A stretch of DNA of 64,000 nt, taken from contig NC_018014.1 of assembly GCF_000265425.1 (NCBI RefSeq), positions 3,348,001 to 3,412,000 of the forward strand. The letters run 5' to 3'. This document shows positions 33,481 through 42,329 of this stretch, piece by piece (the stretch's first letter is position 1; every line of letters begins with the position of its first letter). The position numbers and the translations under genes are program-made. The notes below the pieces were generated by a model, which worked only from the letters and a program-made list of their open reading frames with translations, was not told the DNA's origin and ran no database searches. This stretch comes from Terriglobus roseus DSM 18391 (GTDB lineage: Bacteria > Acidobacteriota > Terriglobia > Terriglobales > Acidobacteriaceae).

Positions 33481-34397
33481 GTGGGGCGGCTCGCGCGGGC
33501 AGATATTACGGAGTGCAGGACCAGCAGCAGCAGCAGCGAGAAAACGAACATGAGCAGGCCGGAGAACTCGTGGAAGAAGCCCAGTGCCGTCTCTGGGCCG
33601 CTGTGCTGGACGAGCAGGCCAGTGCCGACGATACGGAGCATGTTGGCGCAGACGGCGACGGGAACGCTGCAGGCGATCACGAGCCAACGTCGGGCGGGGC
33701 TGCGTTCCGCAAAGTAGCTGTAGAGGACCGCGAGGGTGAAGAGGCTCATGAGCGAGCGGATGCCGCTGCATGCCTCGGCGACCTCGAGGGAGATGGCGGG
33801 CAGTCGGATGATGTTGCCCTCGCGGAGGACCGGCACGTGGAAGAGCGGCAGGATGAAGCCGGCCGCGGCGGAGGCGAGGAGTTGGAGCGGCAGCGCGATC
33901 TGGTTGAAGAGGACCTGCGGGATGGGGATGGCGAGCAGGCTGACAGCGAGCGGGAGGCGGAGGTGCAGAAGCATCTGGCGGCCGCAGAGGAACCAGATGA
34001 TGCCGGCGGCGACGAAGAGGAACGAGATGCGGGCGAGAAAGAGCTCGGAACCGAGAACGCCGAGGAGCAGAAGTGCCAGACCGGGGAGAAGCAGCCAGAG
34101 TCCCGACCAGGAGGGAGCCGGGACGATCTGCCGAAGTTCCGTTTTACGGGACCATACGAGGTAAGTAATGAAAAACGGGATCAGGAAGCCGTGCGAGAAG
34201 TCTGGAAGGATGTACCAGTCGTGGACGAGCTTAACCAGAACGCTGAAGTAGAGGCTGGCGAGTAGAAAGAGTGTCAGGGCGGCGAGTGCCTTATCCGGAG
34301 TCGACAGCGCACCGATGCTCTCCGCAGACGCTATGGCCGGGGCGTTAAGAGGTAAATATTTGCCTTTTCCGAGCATCTTGAGTATTAATTCCCGCAA
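33477..34397 (-). CDS. xrt: Exosortase (EpsH/Xrt family membrane transpeptidase)
   Basis: 306 residues from TTG 34397, or 299 from ATG 34376; neither start has a strong ribosome site. About eight hydrophobic helices. All three catalytic positions are present: Cys in VAEACSGIRSLMSL, Arg in CANMLRIVGTGLL, and His in LGFFHEFSGLLMF. Exosortases cleave PEP-CTERM signals in the periplasmic leaflet, and the substrate at 27597 is nearby. It heads the leftward unit exosortase, EpsI, TPR lipoprotein, flippase, and is divergent from the export genes. The subtype cannot be assigned from sequence alone. Confidence 0.93.
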   Translation of the reverse strand: MRELILKMLGKGKYLPLNAPAIASAESIGALSTPDKALAALTLFLLASLYFSVLVKLVHDWYILPDFSHGFLIPFFITYLVWSRKTELRQIVPAPSWSGLWLLLPGLALLLLGVLGSELFLARISFLFVAAGIIWFLCGRQMLLHLRLPLAVSLLAIPIPQVLFNQIALPLQLLASAAAGFILPLFHVPVLREGNIIRLPAISLEVAEACSGIRSLMSLFTLAVLYSYFAERSPARRWLVIACSVPVAVCANMLRIVGTGLLVQHSGPETALGFFHEFSGLLMFVFSLLLLLVLHSVISARASRPT

Positions 34398-34423
34398 CTT
34401 ACTTTTTATCAGCCCTTACTCGT

Positions 34424-34437
34424 TGCAAACGATTGCA
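34424..34437. promoter_or_regulatory. TGCAA-N4-TTGCA inverted repeat between exosortase and export units
   Basis: TGCAAACGATTGCA, a perfect five-base inverted repeat with four-base spacer. It begins 47 bases before the GG of the sigma-54 promoter at 34470 and lies about 30 bases from the exosortase start. An activator bound here could serve both directions. Confidence 0.45.
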
Positions 34438-34469
34438 TTACGTATTTGAGATGAACTTACACGTTCCTT

Positions 34470-34485
34470 TGGCATTCGCATTGCT
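34470..34485 (+). promoter_or_regulatory. Sigma-54 promoter of the main export/assembly operon
   Basis: TGGCAT-N5-TTGCT, one base from consensus, GG-N10-GC exact. Predicted start near 34496. The leader then contains TGCGC...GCGCA (34497-34517), a small hairpin just before the AGGA ribosome site of the export gene at 34527, echoing the 5' hairpin at 28595. Confidence 0.78.
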
Positions 34486-34526
34486 CTAAAACAAGATGCG
34501 CACGAACAAGGAGCGCACAGGATCTC

Positions 34527-35153
34527 ATGAAGTATTTTCACTTTCTGCCGTGCATTTCGCTTTCCATCGCTGTTGGCCTAGCCACAGCGCAGCAGGTCCA
34601 ACCCGTGGTACCGGCGCGTCCGCATGACGCAGCGGTGGCCCCCGTCACAAGCGCTGCGGTCGTTGTTCCTCCTGCGGGCTACCGCATCGGGAACGAGGAT
34701 GCGCTGCAGGTCAGCGTCTGGAAAGAGCCGACGCTGTCCGGTCCTTTGCCGGTTCGGCCGGACGGGATGATCTCGCTGCCGCTGGTTGGCGATATCGCCG
34801 CTGCTGGCAAGACGCCGCAGGAACTGTCGGAGGCGATCCAGGACCGGCTGAAGAAGTACATCCAGGATCCGCTGGTGACCGTAGTGGTTACGGCTGCGAA
34901 CAGCCAGAAGATCTACGTGCTGGGCGAGGTGCTACACGTGGGCCAGGTACCGCTGACAAACGGGCTTTCCGTATTGCAGGCGATTGCCGCCTCGGGCGGG
35001 CTTACCGCCTACGCCAATGCAAAGAAGATGTATATTCTGCGGACCGAAGCTGGTAAGCAGGTCAAGATCCCCTTTGACTACCGGAAGGTCGTCAAGGGCG
35101 AGGGTGGCCCACCCCCTTCGCTGCTGGCCGGCGACACGATCGTGGTGCCGTAG
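34527..35153 (+). CDS. Polysaccharide export outer-membrane protein (Wza/EpsE-like, SLBB domain)
   Basis: 208 residues with a signal peptide (residues 1-21, ending ATAQ). The Poly_export domain covers about residues 50-130 (YRIGNEDALQVSVWKEP, then VRPDGMISLPLVGDI). One SLBB domain follows (KIYVLGEVLHVGQVPLTNG, ASGGLTAYANAKKMYILR). It is much shorter than E. coli Wza (about 380), as is usual for exosortase-associated export proteins. It lines or organises the outer-membrane exit channel. It is the first gene of a tightly packed operon running to 42329, and its stop overlaps the next start by one base. Confidence 0.9.
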   Translation: MKYFHFLPCISLSIAVGLATAQQVQPVVPARPHDAAVAPVTSAAVVVPPAGYRIGNEDALQVSVWKEPTLSGPLPVRPDGMISLPLVGDIAAAGKTPQELSEAIQDRLKKYIQDPLVTVVVTAANSQKIYVLGEVLHVGQVPLTNGLSVLQAIAASGGLTAYANAKKMYILRTEAGKQVKIPFDYRKVVKGEGGPPPSLLAGDTIVVP

Positions 35154-36457
35154 TGATAAAGACCACGATGCTTCTTCCCACAATTCTTTCCCTTACCTGT
35201 GTGACCGCGATGCACGCACAGGCGGCACCGAGCGTTACGCCCACGATCTCTGCTCCTGGTACCGTGCCGAGCCTTTCCACAGCTCCCATTGCCGGCGAGT
35301 TCTCGTACTCGCTGACGGGATCCGAGTCGTACGTCACGGGCTACCAGGGCACTTCGAACTCAGGATCCTCTACCAACATTTCGGGCCAGGCGACGTATGT
35401 CTCGAACAGCGAGACGCATCCCCTGAGCCTGATCTACTCCGGCGGTTACTTCTTCGGGAATGGCGGCGACCTGAACTCGTCTTCGTATCAGAACGTTGGC
35501 GTGTCTCAGCTTTTGATTTCGCGCCGCTGGCGACTGGGCATTGCGGATACGATCACGTTCCTGCCGTCGTCGCCGCTGTACGGCGTCTCCGGTGTTCCCT
35601 TCTCGGGCGATATCGGCACGACGCCGATCACGACGGGCGGAATCCCGACGCAGTCGATCCTGACGAACTATGGCCAGCAGGTGAGCAACACGGTCAGCGG
35701 CAGTGTCTCCCGTGACATTACGGGCAAGACGTTTGTCGAAGGTTTCGGTTCGTACACCGTGCAGCGTTTTTTGCAGACGGGTCTGAACAACAACAGCGTG
35801 GGTGCTTCCGCTTCGCTGGGTCACCACTTCAGCGCGCGGGACACGGTGTCGGGCAGCTACACGTATGCGAAGTACAGCTTCTCGACGCCCGTCTCCGGCT
35901 TCAACAACTTTGCTTTTTCGTCGAACGGCGTCAGCGCGAGCTACAGCCACGCATTCAATCGCAAGCTGAGTCTGCAACTGTCGGCGGGTCCGCAGTGGAT
36001 CAGCAGCAATCAGCCGGCGCTGATCCCGGATCGCGTCCTGTTCGCGAGCGCTGTTTCGATCGGCTACCAGGGCGAGCGGACGCGCACGACCATCAGTTAC
36101 AACCGGTCGCCGAACATTGGATCGGGCGTATTGCTGGGCGCGCTTTCGGACAATATCAACGTGACAGCGCAGCGTAACTTCTCGCGTAACTGGACGGGCG
36201 GCATCACGGCGAACTATGGCCGCGCCTCCGGCCTGGCGGCAGTGCCGGGAGAGAACATCCAGACCAAGAGTTTTTATGGCGGCGTGCAGGCGACGCGGCG
36301 ACTGGGTGAGAACTTCTCCGCCTTCGGTAGTTACAGTGCAGCCACGCAGTCTTCATCCGGCCAGGCAATCGCCCGCAACGCTTTTGATGGGACGGCTCAC
36401 ATTGTGACGGTTGGCCTTACCTTTGCGCCGCGCTCCATGCGCTTCGGCCGTCCCTAA
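35153..36457 (+). CDS. Outer-membrane beta-barrel protein of the exopolysaccharide operon
   Basis: 434 residues from GTG 35153 (ATG 35168 is an alternative), with a signal peptide of about 22 residues. The remainder shows alternating polar and hydrophobic residues with frequent Tyr, Phe, Ser and Thr, for example TVSGSYTYAKYSFSTPV and GVSASYSHAFNRKLSLQLSA, as expected for 14 or more beta strands. Barrel proteins at this operon position are typical of exosortase loci and may form the porin for the polymer together with the export protein. No catalytic motifs are seen. Confidence 0.75.
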   Translation: MIKTTMLLPTILSLTCVTAMHAQAAPSVTPTISAPGTVPSLSTAPIAGEFSYSLTGSESYVTGYQGTSNSGSSTNISGQATYVSNSETHPLSLIYSGGYFFGNGGDLNSSSYQNVGVSQLLISRRWRLGIADTITFLPSSPLYGVSGVPFSGDIGTTPITTGGIPTQSILTNYGQQVSNTVSGSVSRDITGKTFVEGFGSYTVQRFLQTGLNNNSVGASASLGHHFSARDTVSGSYTYAKYSFSTPVSGFNNFAFSSNGVSASYSHAFNRKLSLQLSAGPQWISSNQPALIPDRVLFASAVSIGYQGERTRTTISYNRSPNIGSGVLLGALSDNINVTAQRNFSRNWTGGITANYGRASGLAAVPGENIQTKSFYGGVQATRRLGENFSAFGSYSAATQSSSGQAIARNAFDGTAHIVTVGLTFAPRSMRFGRP

Positions 36458-36466
36458 GGAAACAGA

Positions 36467-37978
36467 ATGCTTGGACATCGCCCCCTGAAGTTGGAAGATT
36501 ACGTAGCGATCGTGAAGCGTCGCGCGCTGTTGATTGCAGCGCCGGCGATTCTTCTGCCGATCCTTGCGTTGTTGGTCTCTGCGACGATCCCGCCGCAGTT
36601 CGTATCGCAGACGCTGGTGCTGATCGAACAGCAGAAGGTGCCGGATGAGTATGTGAAGCCGGTGGTTTCATCGGACCTGGATCAGCGGCTGGCCTCGATG
36701 AAGGAGCAGATCCTGAGCCGCTCGCGTATTGAGCCGATCATTCAGCGGTTCAATCTGTTCCCGGGCGCGACCGCTGACGATCGTCTGGACCATGTACGGA
36801 AGAACATCGAGATCAAGCCGATCAAGTCAGAGATTGCTGGTGCGGGTGCTCTGCCGGGCTTCTTCATCTCGTACCGCGCATCCGATGCGCACACGGCACA
36901 GCAGGTGTGCGGTGAGATCACCTCGCTGTTTGTGAATGAGAACCTGCGTGCTCGGGAACAGTCGGCGCAGGGCACAACTTCATTCATTGAGAGCCAGCTT
37001 GCAACAGCGAAGGCCAATCTGGATCAACAGGATGCAAAGCTCGCAGATTTCCAGCGTAAGTTCATTGGCCGGCTGCCGGGTGAAGAGAACACGAACCTGA
37101 ACATGTTGAACAGTGTGAACTCGCAGCTGGCGGCGGCGACGCAGGCGTTGTCACAGTTACAGCAGCAGAAGGCTTACCAGGAATCGATGCTGACGCAGAT
37201 GACGCATGACGTGTCGCTGACTGCGCCGGTCGCGAGCAAAGCCGCACCGGATGAGCGTCAGACACAGTTGAATGCATTGCAGGCACAGGCAGATGACCTG
37301 AGCACGCGTTACACGCCGGACTATCCCGATTTGATCGCGGTGCGCCGCAAGATTGCGGATTTGCGCCGCGAGATCGGCCGGTCCCCTGCTTCGGCAGCGA
37401 GCGCGGCGGGACGTGTTGCGGACCCGGCGGGTGTGCAGCAGCTTCGTGCACAGATCCAGGCGACGAACCAGGGCATCAGCGCGAAGCAGTCGGAACAGGC
37501 ACAGTTGCAGGGCGCGATCAATGGCTACCAGGGACGCCTGCAGGCTTCGCCACAGGTGGAAGAACAGTACAAGGCACTGACCCGCGATTATCAGACCGCA
37601 CAGAAGTTTTATGACGAACTGCTGGCGAAGATGAACCAGTCCAAGATGGCGACGGACCTGGAGCATCGTCAGCAGGGCGAGCAGTTCCGCGTGATGGATG
37701 AGCCGAATCTGCCGAACAGCCCGGAGTATCCGAAGCGCAGCCGCTTCCTGCTGGTTGGATTGGCAGCGGGACTGTTGCTGGGTCTTGGCGTGTCGGCTCT
37801 GCTGGAGTATCGCGATACCGCAATCCAAACGGAAGACGATGTCTTTGCTTTTACAAAGCTGCCCACGCTTGCCGTCATCGCGCGGTCCGATAGTGCCGCG
37901 GATGCGGACGAGGTGAAGATCCCCGCGTGGAAGTTCTGGATTAATCAGAATGCCCCGTTGCCGGAAAAGAGGGGCTGA
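36467..37978 (+). CDS. Wzc/GumC-like chain-length determinant (polysaccharide co-polymerase)
   Basis: 503 residues with AAGGA upstream of the ATG. A Wzz-type N terminus (LKLEDYVAIVKRRALLI), the first membrane helix at about residues 20-42, a long periplasmic region with coiled-coil heptads (residues 160-400, e.g. FIESQLATAKANLDQQDAKL), and a second helix (FLLVGLAAGLLLGLGVSALL) before a short cytoplasmic tail. The kinase domain is separate and encoded two genes downstream. It sets chain length and links the inner membrane machinery to export. It matches the chain-length protein of exosortase-type loci. Confidence 0.9.
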   Translation: MLGHRPLKLEDYVAIVKRRALLIAAPAILLPILALLVSATIPPQFVSQTLVLIEQQKVPDEYVKPVVSSDLDQRLASMKEQILSRSRIEPIIQRFNLFPGATADDRLDHVRKNIEIKPIKSEIAGAGALPGFFISYRASDAHTAQQVCGEITSLFVNENLRAREQSAQGTTSFIESQLATAKANLDQQDAKLADFQRKFIGRLPGEENTNLNMLNSVNSQLAAATQALSQLQQQKAYQESMLTQMTHDVSLTAPVASKAAPDERQTQLNALQAQADDLSTRYTPDYPDLIAVRRKIADLRREIGRSPASAASAAGRVADPAGVQQLRAQIQATNQGISAKQSEQAQLQGAINGYQGRLQASPQVEEQYKALTRDYQTAQKFYDELLAKMNQSKMATDLEHRQQGEQFRVMDEPNLPNSPEYPKRSRFLLVGLAAGLLLGLGVSALLEYRDTAIQTEDDVFAFTKLPTLAVIARSDSAADADEVKIPAWKFWINQNAPLPEKRG

Positions 37979-37981
37979 CGC

Positions 37982-38881
37982 ATGTATCGCGATTTCTTTC
38001 AGCTTGAGAAGTTTCCGTTCAATAACAACCCGGACCCCAGCTTTCTTTGCATGTTGCCGCATGCGCGCGAAGCGCTCGCCTGCCTGGAGTATGGCGTCGC
38101 TGCGCGCAAGGGTTTCCTTGTGTTGCTGGGCGAAGTTGGTACGGGTAAGACGACGCTGCTGCGTAGTGCGTTGAATACGCTGCGTGGCACGGCGGTGCAC
38201 ACGTCGTTCATCTTTAATCCGCGGCTGGAGACACTGGAATTTCTGCAGTTCATGCTGTCGGACTTCGGCCTGACTCCTGTCAACGATACGAAGGCCGGGA
38301 TGCTGCTGCAGTTGAATCGCTGGCTTGTGGAGCGGTTCGCTGCAGGCGATACGTGCGTGCTGATTGTGGATGAGGCGCAGTCGCTTTCGTCGGAGTTGCT
38401 GGAAGAGATCCGGTTGTTGACGAACCTGGAGACGGACACGCAGAAGCTGTTGCAGATTGTGCTGTCTGGTCAGCCGGAGTTGGAGACGAAGCTGCGCGAG
38501 CCGGGTCTGCGGCAGTTGCGGCAACGCATCTCGCTGTGGTGCAGGACGCAGGCGTTGTCGCAGGAACAGACGGGCGAGTATATCGAGCAGCGCCTATCGA
38601 TTGCGGGCGCGAAGGAAACGATCTTTCTGCCGGACACGATCAAGACGATCTATGAGTTCAGCCGCGGTATTCCCCGCCTGGTGAACCTGCTGTGCGAACA
38701 CTCGTTGATTCTGGCCTATGTAGAGAAGCTGAAGCAGGTACCGGCATCGCTGGTGTTTGCGGTTGCTGTGGATCTGGATCTGGATAATGGACTGGGGGCC
38801 GCGGCAGGGATTACTGCCGGGTCAAGGCGTAGCGAAGTGCCTGTGGTGGCTTCATCGCCCGAAGGAAAGGGGCGCGAATGA
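37982..38881 (+). CDS. ExeA-like AAA ATPase of the exosortase/exopolysaccharide locus
   Basis: 299 residues. It starts YRDFFQLEKFPFNNNPDPSF, the signature beginning of the ExeA/GspA-like ATPases found in exosortase loci. Walker A is LLGEVGTGKTTLL and Walker B VLIVDEAQSL. There is no peptidoglycan-binding domain. It is cytoplasmic and probably energises or regulates assembly of the export complex. The last codons overlap the start of the tyrosine kinase (ATGA). Confidence 0.88.
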   Translation: MYRDFFQLEKFPFNNNPDPSFLCMLPHAREALACLEYGVAARKGFLVLLGEVGTGKTTLLRSALNTLRGTAVHTSFIFNPRLETLEFLQFMLSDFGLTPVNDTKAGMLLQLNRWLVERFAAGDTCVLIVDEAQSLSSELLEEIRLLTNLETDTQKLLQIVLSGQPELETKLREPGLRQLRQRISLWCRTQALSQEQTGEYIEQRLSIAGAKETIFLPDTIKTIYEFSRGIPRLVNLLCEHSLILAYVEKLKQVPASLVFAVAVDLDLDNGLGAAAGITAGSRRSEVPVVASSPEGKGRE

Positions 38882-39813
38882 GCAAGATTTATGAGGCGCT
38901 GCTGCGTGCGGAGTTAGAGCGACTTACTCCGGAAGAGCAGGCAGAGTACGAGCGCGATCCCGAATCGTTTCCGAGCATTGCTTCCATCCTGGGACGCGCG
39001 CAGGAGCCGTCGGCTATCGACTCGCTGCGCGAAGAAGCGAACGTGGTGCGCGAGCACAATCGTGCGTTGCGTGAACTGGGTGAGGTTAAGCGGACGACGT
39101 GGAGTCCTGATCTGGAGAAGCTGCCGGCGCTACAGAGTCGCAGTGCGTTCACGGAGCAGTTCCGCAGCCTGCGTTCGCGGCTCTATGAGTATCGCGGCTT
39201 CAACAAGCTGAAGACGATCCTGGTGAGCAGCGGCATGCCGAAGGAAGGCAAGACGTTTGTGGCCGCGAACCTTGCGCTGAGCCTGGCGCGGTACAAGAAC
39301 AATCGCGTTCTGCTGATCGACGCGGATTTGCGCCGTAACTCGCTGCATACGTTACTGGGTTGTTCTGCATCGCCGGGTCTGTCGACTTACCTGACCGGCA
39401 ATGCGACGGCGCTTGAAGTGATGCAGCGGTCTGACCTGGAGCCGGATCCGAATGCCGAGCATCCGCCGGTGTTGAACAACATCACGTTTATCGCGGGTGG
39501 CGCGGGCGGTGAAGCTGCGGCTGATCTTTCCGGCAACTCGCGCTTTGCCGAGTTGATTCGCTATGTGTCGCCGCACTTCGACTGGATCATCGTCGACTCA
39601 TCGCCGGTGAATGTTGTTTCGGACGCAGTGAATCTGGCACCGGCTTGCGATGGTGTTTTGCTGGTAGTTCGTGGCGGTCAGACGCCGTACGAGAGTGCAC
39701 AGCGCGCGCAGAAGGAATTCGCTACGGCCAATCTGCTGGGCGTTGTTTTGAACGGTGTTGTGGATGTGCCGCACCAGGCCTACTACGGGTATGGAACGGA
39801 GCCCGAGAAGTAA
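38878..39813 (+). CDS. CpsD/Wzc-type tyrosine autokinase
   Basis: 311 residues. The BY-kinase motifs are Walker A ILVSSGMPKEGKTFVAANLA, Walker A' VLLIDADLRRNSLH and Walker B DWIIVDSSPVNVV. The C terminus (HQAYYGYGTEPEK) has only a few tyrosines, fewer than classical Wzc tails but still available for phosphorylation. The N-terminal 80 residues are acidic and helical. It should work with the chain-length protein two genes upstream, cycling phosphorylation to control polymerisation. It abuts the sugar transferase gene without a gap. Confidence 0.9.
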   Translation: MSKIYEALLRAELERLTPEEQAEYERDPESFPSIASILGRAQEPSAIDSLREEANVVREHNRALRELGEVKRTTWSPDLEKLPALQSRSAFTEQFRSLRSRLYEYRGFNKLKTILVSSGMPKEGKTFVAANLALSLARYKNNRVLLIDADLRRNSLHTLLGCSASPGLSTYLTGNATALEVMQRSDLEPDPNAEHPPVLNNITFIAGGAGGEAAADLSGNSRFAELIRYVSPHFDWIIVDSSPVNVVSDAVNLAPACDGVLLVVRGGQTPYESAQRAQKEFATANLLGVVLNGVVDVPHQAYYGYGTEPEK

Positions 39814-41178
39814 ATGATCCGGTTCCTGAACGTCTACTACCCCACACGCTCGGTGCTTCAGTTATTGTCTGAGGCTTTCATCATCTGCTGCTGCTACCTG
39901 GCGGCGGCGGGACTGGTGCTGCGTTCCGACACGGTTAAGGTTCTGACGTATGAGCATAACCTGGCGAAGGTGTTTGGGCTGACGCTGGTCACTGTTGCTA
40001 TTGCCTACTACTGCGATCTGTATGAACCGCAGATGATCTCAGGGCCTGGTGAAACCCACTTCCGCATCCTGCTGGTGCTGGGGCTTGTCAGCTTTCTGGC
40101 GTCGGCGGTGCTGTATCTGTTCCCTTCGTTCGGGATTGCGCGTTACATCACTTCGGCCGGAATCATCCTGATTGCCGTTGCGCTGATCGTCTGGCGGCAG
40201 GTCTTTGAGTGGATGCAGGAACGGGAGATGTTCCGCGAGCGCGTGGTGATCTTTGGCAGTGGCACGTATGCGCAGGGATTGGCAAACCTGATCAATAGCC
40301 GCCGCGATGTTGGCATGGAACTGCTGCGACCGATGGACGCGGATGGAAATCCGTTGAGCGCAGGCGCGATCGTCGATTGGATCGAGGCCTATCCAGAGCC
40401 GATTCATCGCATTATTGTTGCGATGGAAGATCGTCGTGGCGGGCTGCCTGTGGATGAGTTGCTGGCGGTTCGTTTTCGCGGGATCCAGGTGGAAGAGGCG
40501 AGTGCGCTGTTTGAGCGGCTCTCCGGCAAGATTGAGTTGAGCAGTTTGCGGCCCAGTAGCTTTTTGTACAGCGAAGGCTTCCGGATTCAGCCGTCGCAAC
40601 TGGTGACCCGGCGACTTGCCTCCGTGCTGGCCGCGGGTCTGGGACTTCTGACGTTCGCTCCCTTCTTTCCGCTGGTCGCACTGCTGGTCAAACTGACCTC
40701 GCCCGGTCCTCTCTTCTTCAAGCAGATACGGGTTGGCGAGGGAGGAAAGCCGTTCAACGTGTACAAGTTTCGCAGCATGCGGACGGATGCGGAGAAGGGT
40801 GGCGCGCGCTTTGCGAGCAAGAACGATCCTCGCGTGACGAAGATCGGCATGTTCATGCGGAAGACGCGCATCGACGAAGTGCCGCAGCTATGGAATGTGC
40901 TGCGCGGTGACATGGGTTTTGTGGGACCGCGGCCTGAGCGGCCGGAGTTTGTGCCGTGGCTTGCGGAGCAGTTGCCGTACTACAATTTGCGGCACCTGAT
41001 TCGTCCGGGGCTGACTGGCTGGGCGCAGGTTCGCTACGGCTATGGCGCGACGCTGGAAGAGAGCCGCGAGAAGCTGCAGTACGACCTCTACTATGTGAAG
41101 CACTCATCCCTGGGGCTTGATCTGCTGATCATGTTCGAGACGATCAAGATCATTCTGCGTCGCCGGGGAGCTCAGTGA
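39814..41178 (+). CDS. Priming polyprenyl-phosphate sugar-1-phosphate transferase (WbaP/WcaJ type)
   Basis: 454 residues. Four N-terminal helices, a CoA-binding-like cytoplasmic domain (VVIFGSGTYAQGLANLI), a fifth helix (around residues 265-290), and the catalytic bacterial sugar transferase domain: LTSPGPLFFKQIRVGEGGKP, NVYKFRSMRTDAE, KTRIDEVPQLWNVLRGDM, GFVGPRPERPEFV and RPGLTGWAQVRYGYG. It links the first sugar phosphate to undecaprenyl phosphate to start each repeat unit. The architecture matches the transferase of exosortase loci. Its stop overlaps the next glycosyltransferase start. Confidence 0.94.
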   Translation: MIRFLNVYYPTRSVLQLLSEAFIICCCYLAAAGLVLRSDTVKVLTYEHNLAKVFGLTLVTVAIAYYCDLYEPQMISGPGETHFRILLVLGLVSFLASAVLYLFPSFGIARYITSAGIILIAVALIVWRQVFEWMQEREMFRERVVIFGSGTYAQGLANLINSRRDVGMELLRPMDADGNPLSAGAIVDWIEAYPEPIHRIIVAMEDRRGGLPVDELLAVRFRGIQVEEASALFERLSGKIELSSLRPSSFLYSEGFRIQPSQLVTRRLASVLAAGLGLLTFAPFFPLVALLVKLTSPGPLFFKQIRVGEGGKPFNVYKFRSMRTDAEKGGARFASKNDPRVTKIGMFMRKTRIDEVPQLWNVLRGDMGFVGPRPERPEFVPWLAEQLPYYNLRHLIRPGLTGWAQVRYGYGATLEESREKLQYDLYYVKHSSLGLDLLIMFETIKIILRRRGAQ

Positions 41179-42329
41179 GAACGCTGTTCTTCGTCTCGCT
41201 CGCGATGGTGGTCTACACCTACGCGGGCTATCCCCTGCTCATTGCACTGATGGCGCGACTGCGGCCCAAGCCGTGGATTCACGGAGGGGACACGCGTTCT
41301 GCGAGTGTGATTCTGCCGGTGCATAACGGGCTACGGTTGCTGCCGTGGAAGATTAACAGCCTGCTGGCGATGGACCCCGCTGTCATCAAAGAAGTCATCG
41401 TTGTGCTGGACGGCTGCACCGACGACTCCGCGGCATGGCTTGCGACGTTGAACGATCCGCGTCTTCGGCCGGTAGTGATGACGGAGCATGGGGGCAAGGC
41501 TGCTGCGCTGCGTCGCGGTATGTCTGTGGCGACCGCTGAGCTGTTGCTGTTCGTGGACATTCGTCCGGAGGTTACGGAGGAGTCGGTGCGGCAACTGTTT
41601 CAGAACTTTGCCGATCCTGCCGTGGGTTGCGCTGCGGGTGAGTTAAGGATTCGCGTGGATGCGGGCCACGCACAGGCAGCCTCTGCCGTGGGTGGACTGT
41701 ACTGGAAGTATGAGCAGTGGATCCGTAACTCGGAGGCTGCGTATGACTCGCCGGTGGGGGTCTATGGCGGCTTCTATGCGATTCGCCGTGAGCTGGCATG
41801 TGATCCGCCGAATGGTCTGATCCTGGACGATATGTTCCAGCCGCTGAACATCATCCGGCAGGGCTATCGCAGTGTGGTGGATCGCGAGGCGCTGGTCTAC
41901 GATCGTTGGCCGGCGACTGCGACCGGAGAGTTTCAGCGCAAGGTGCGTACGCTGGCCGGGAATTTTCAACTGGTTGCTGAGAATTCGTGGACGCTGTCTG
42001 CGAAGAACCGTGTGCTGTTCCAACTGATCTCGCACAAGCTGATGCGGCTGGTAGTTCCCTACTGCCTGCTGGCGATGCTTCTGAGTGCGGGCAGCCTTGC
42101 GATGCACTCCGCGGGATGGGCCTTCGTCGCGATCGCCGAGGCTGCGCTGCTGCTGGTTGCGTTGCTGGGACTTCGGATGCGCCTGCCGCTCGTCGGCAAG
42201 GTCTCAGCGGCGCTCAGCGCCCTGCTGTTGCTCAATGCGGCCGCCGTGCAGGCATTGTGGACATACGCATTCACGCGCGGGCCGCTCTGGAAGATATGGA
42301 ACGCGACAGCGATCCCGGACCAGCGCTAG
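41175..42329 (+). CDS. Membrane glycosyltransferase family 2
   Basis: 384 residues from GTG in the GTGA overlap. One helix at the N terminus, a GT-A catalytic domain (SVILPVHNGLRLLPWKINSL, VVLDGCTDDS, LLFVDIRPE in the metal-binding DxD position, and DDMFQPLNIIRQGYR in place of the usual EDxxL), and three to four C-terminal helices. The arrangement resembles processive or membrane-bound GT2 enzymes. It probably adds the second sugar after the priming transferase. It is the last gene of the export operon and overlaps the convergent GT4 gene by four bases. Confidence 0.87.
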   Translation: MRTLFFVSLAMVVYTYAGYPLLIALMARLRPKPWIHGGDTRSASVILPVHNGLRLLPWKINSLLAMDPAVIKEVIVVLDGCTDDSAAWLATLNDPRLRPVVMTEHGGKAAALRRGMSVATAELLLFVDIRPEVTEESVRQLFQNFADPAVGCAAGELRIRVDAGHAQAASAVGGLYWKYEQWIRNSEAAYDSPVGVYGGFYAIRRELACDPPNGLILDDMFQPLNIIRQGYRSVVDREALVYDRWPATATGEFQRKVRTLAGNFQLVAENSWTLSAKNRVLFQLISHKLMRLVVPYCLLAMLLSAGSLAMHSAGWAFVAIAEAALLLVALLGLRMRLPLVGKVSAALSALLLLNAAAVQALWTYAFTRGPLWKIWNATAIPDQR

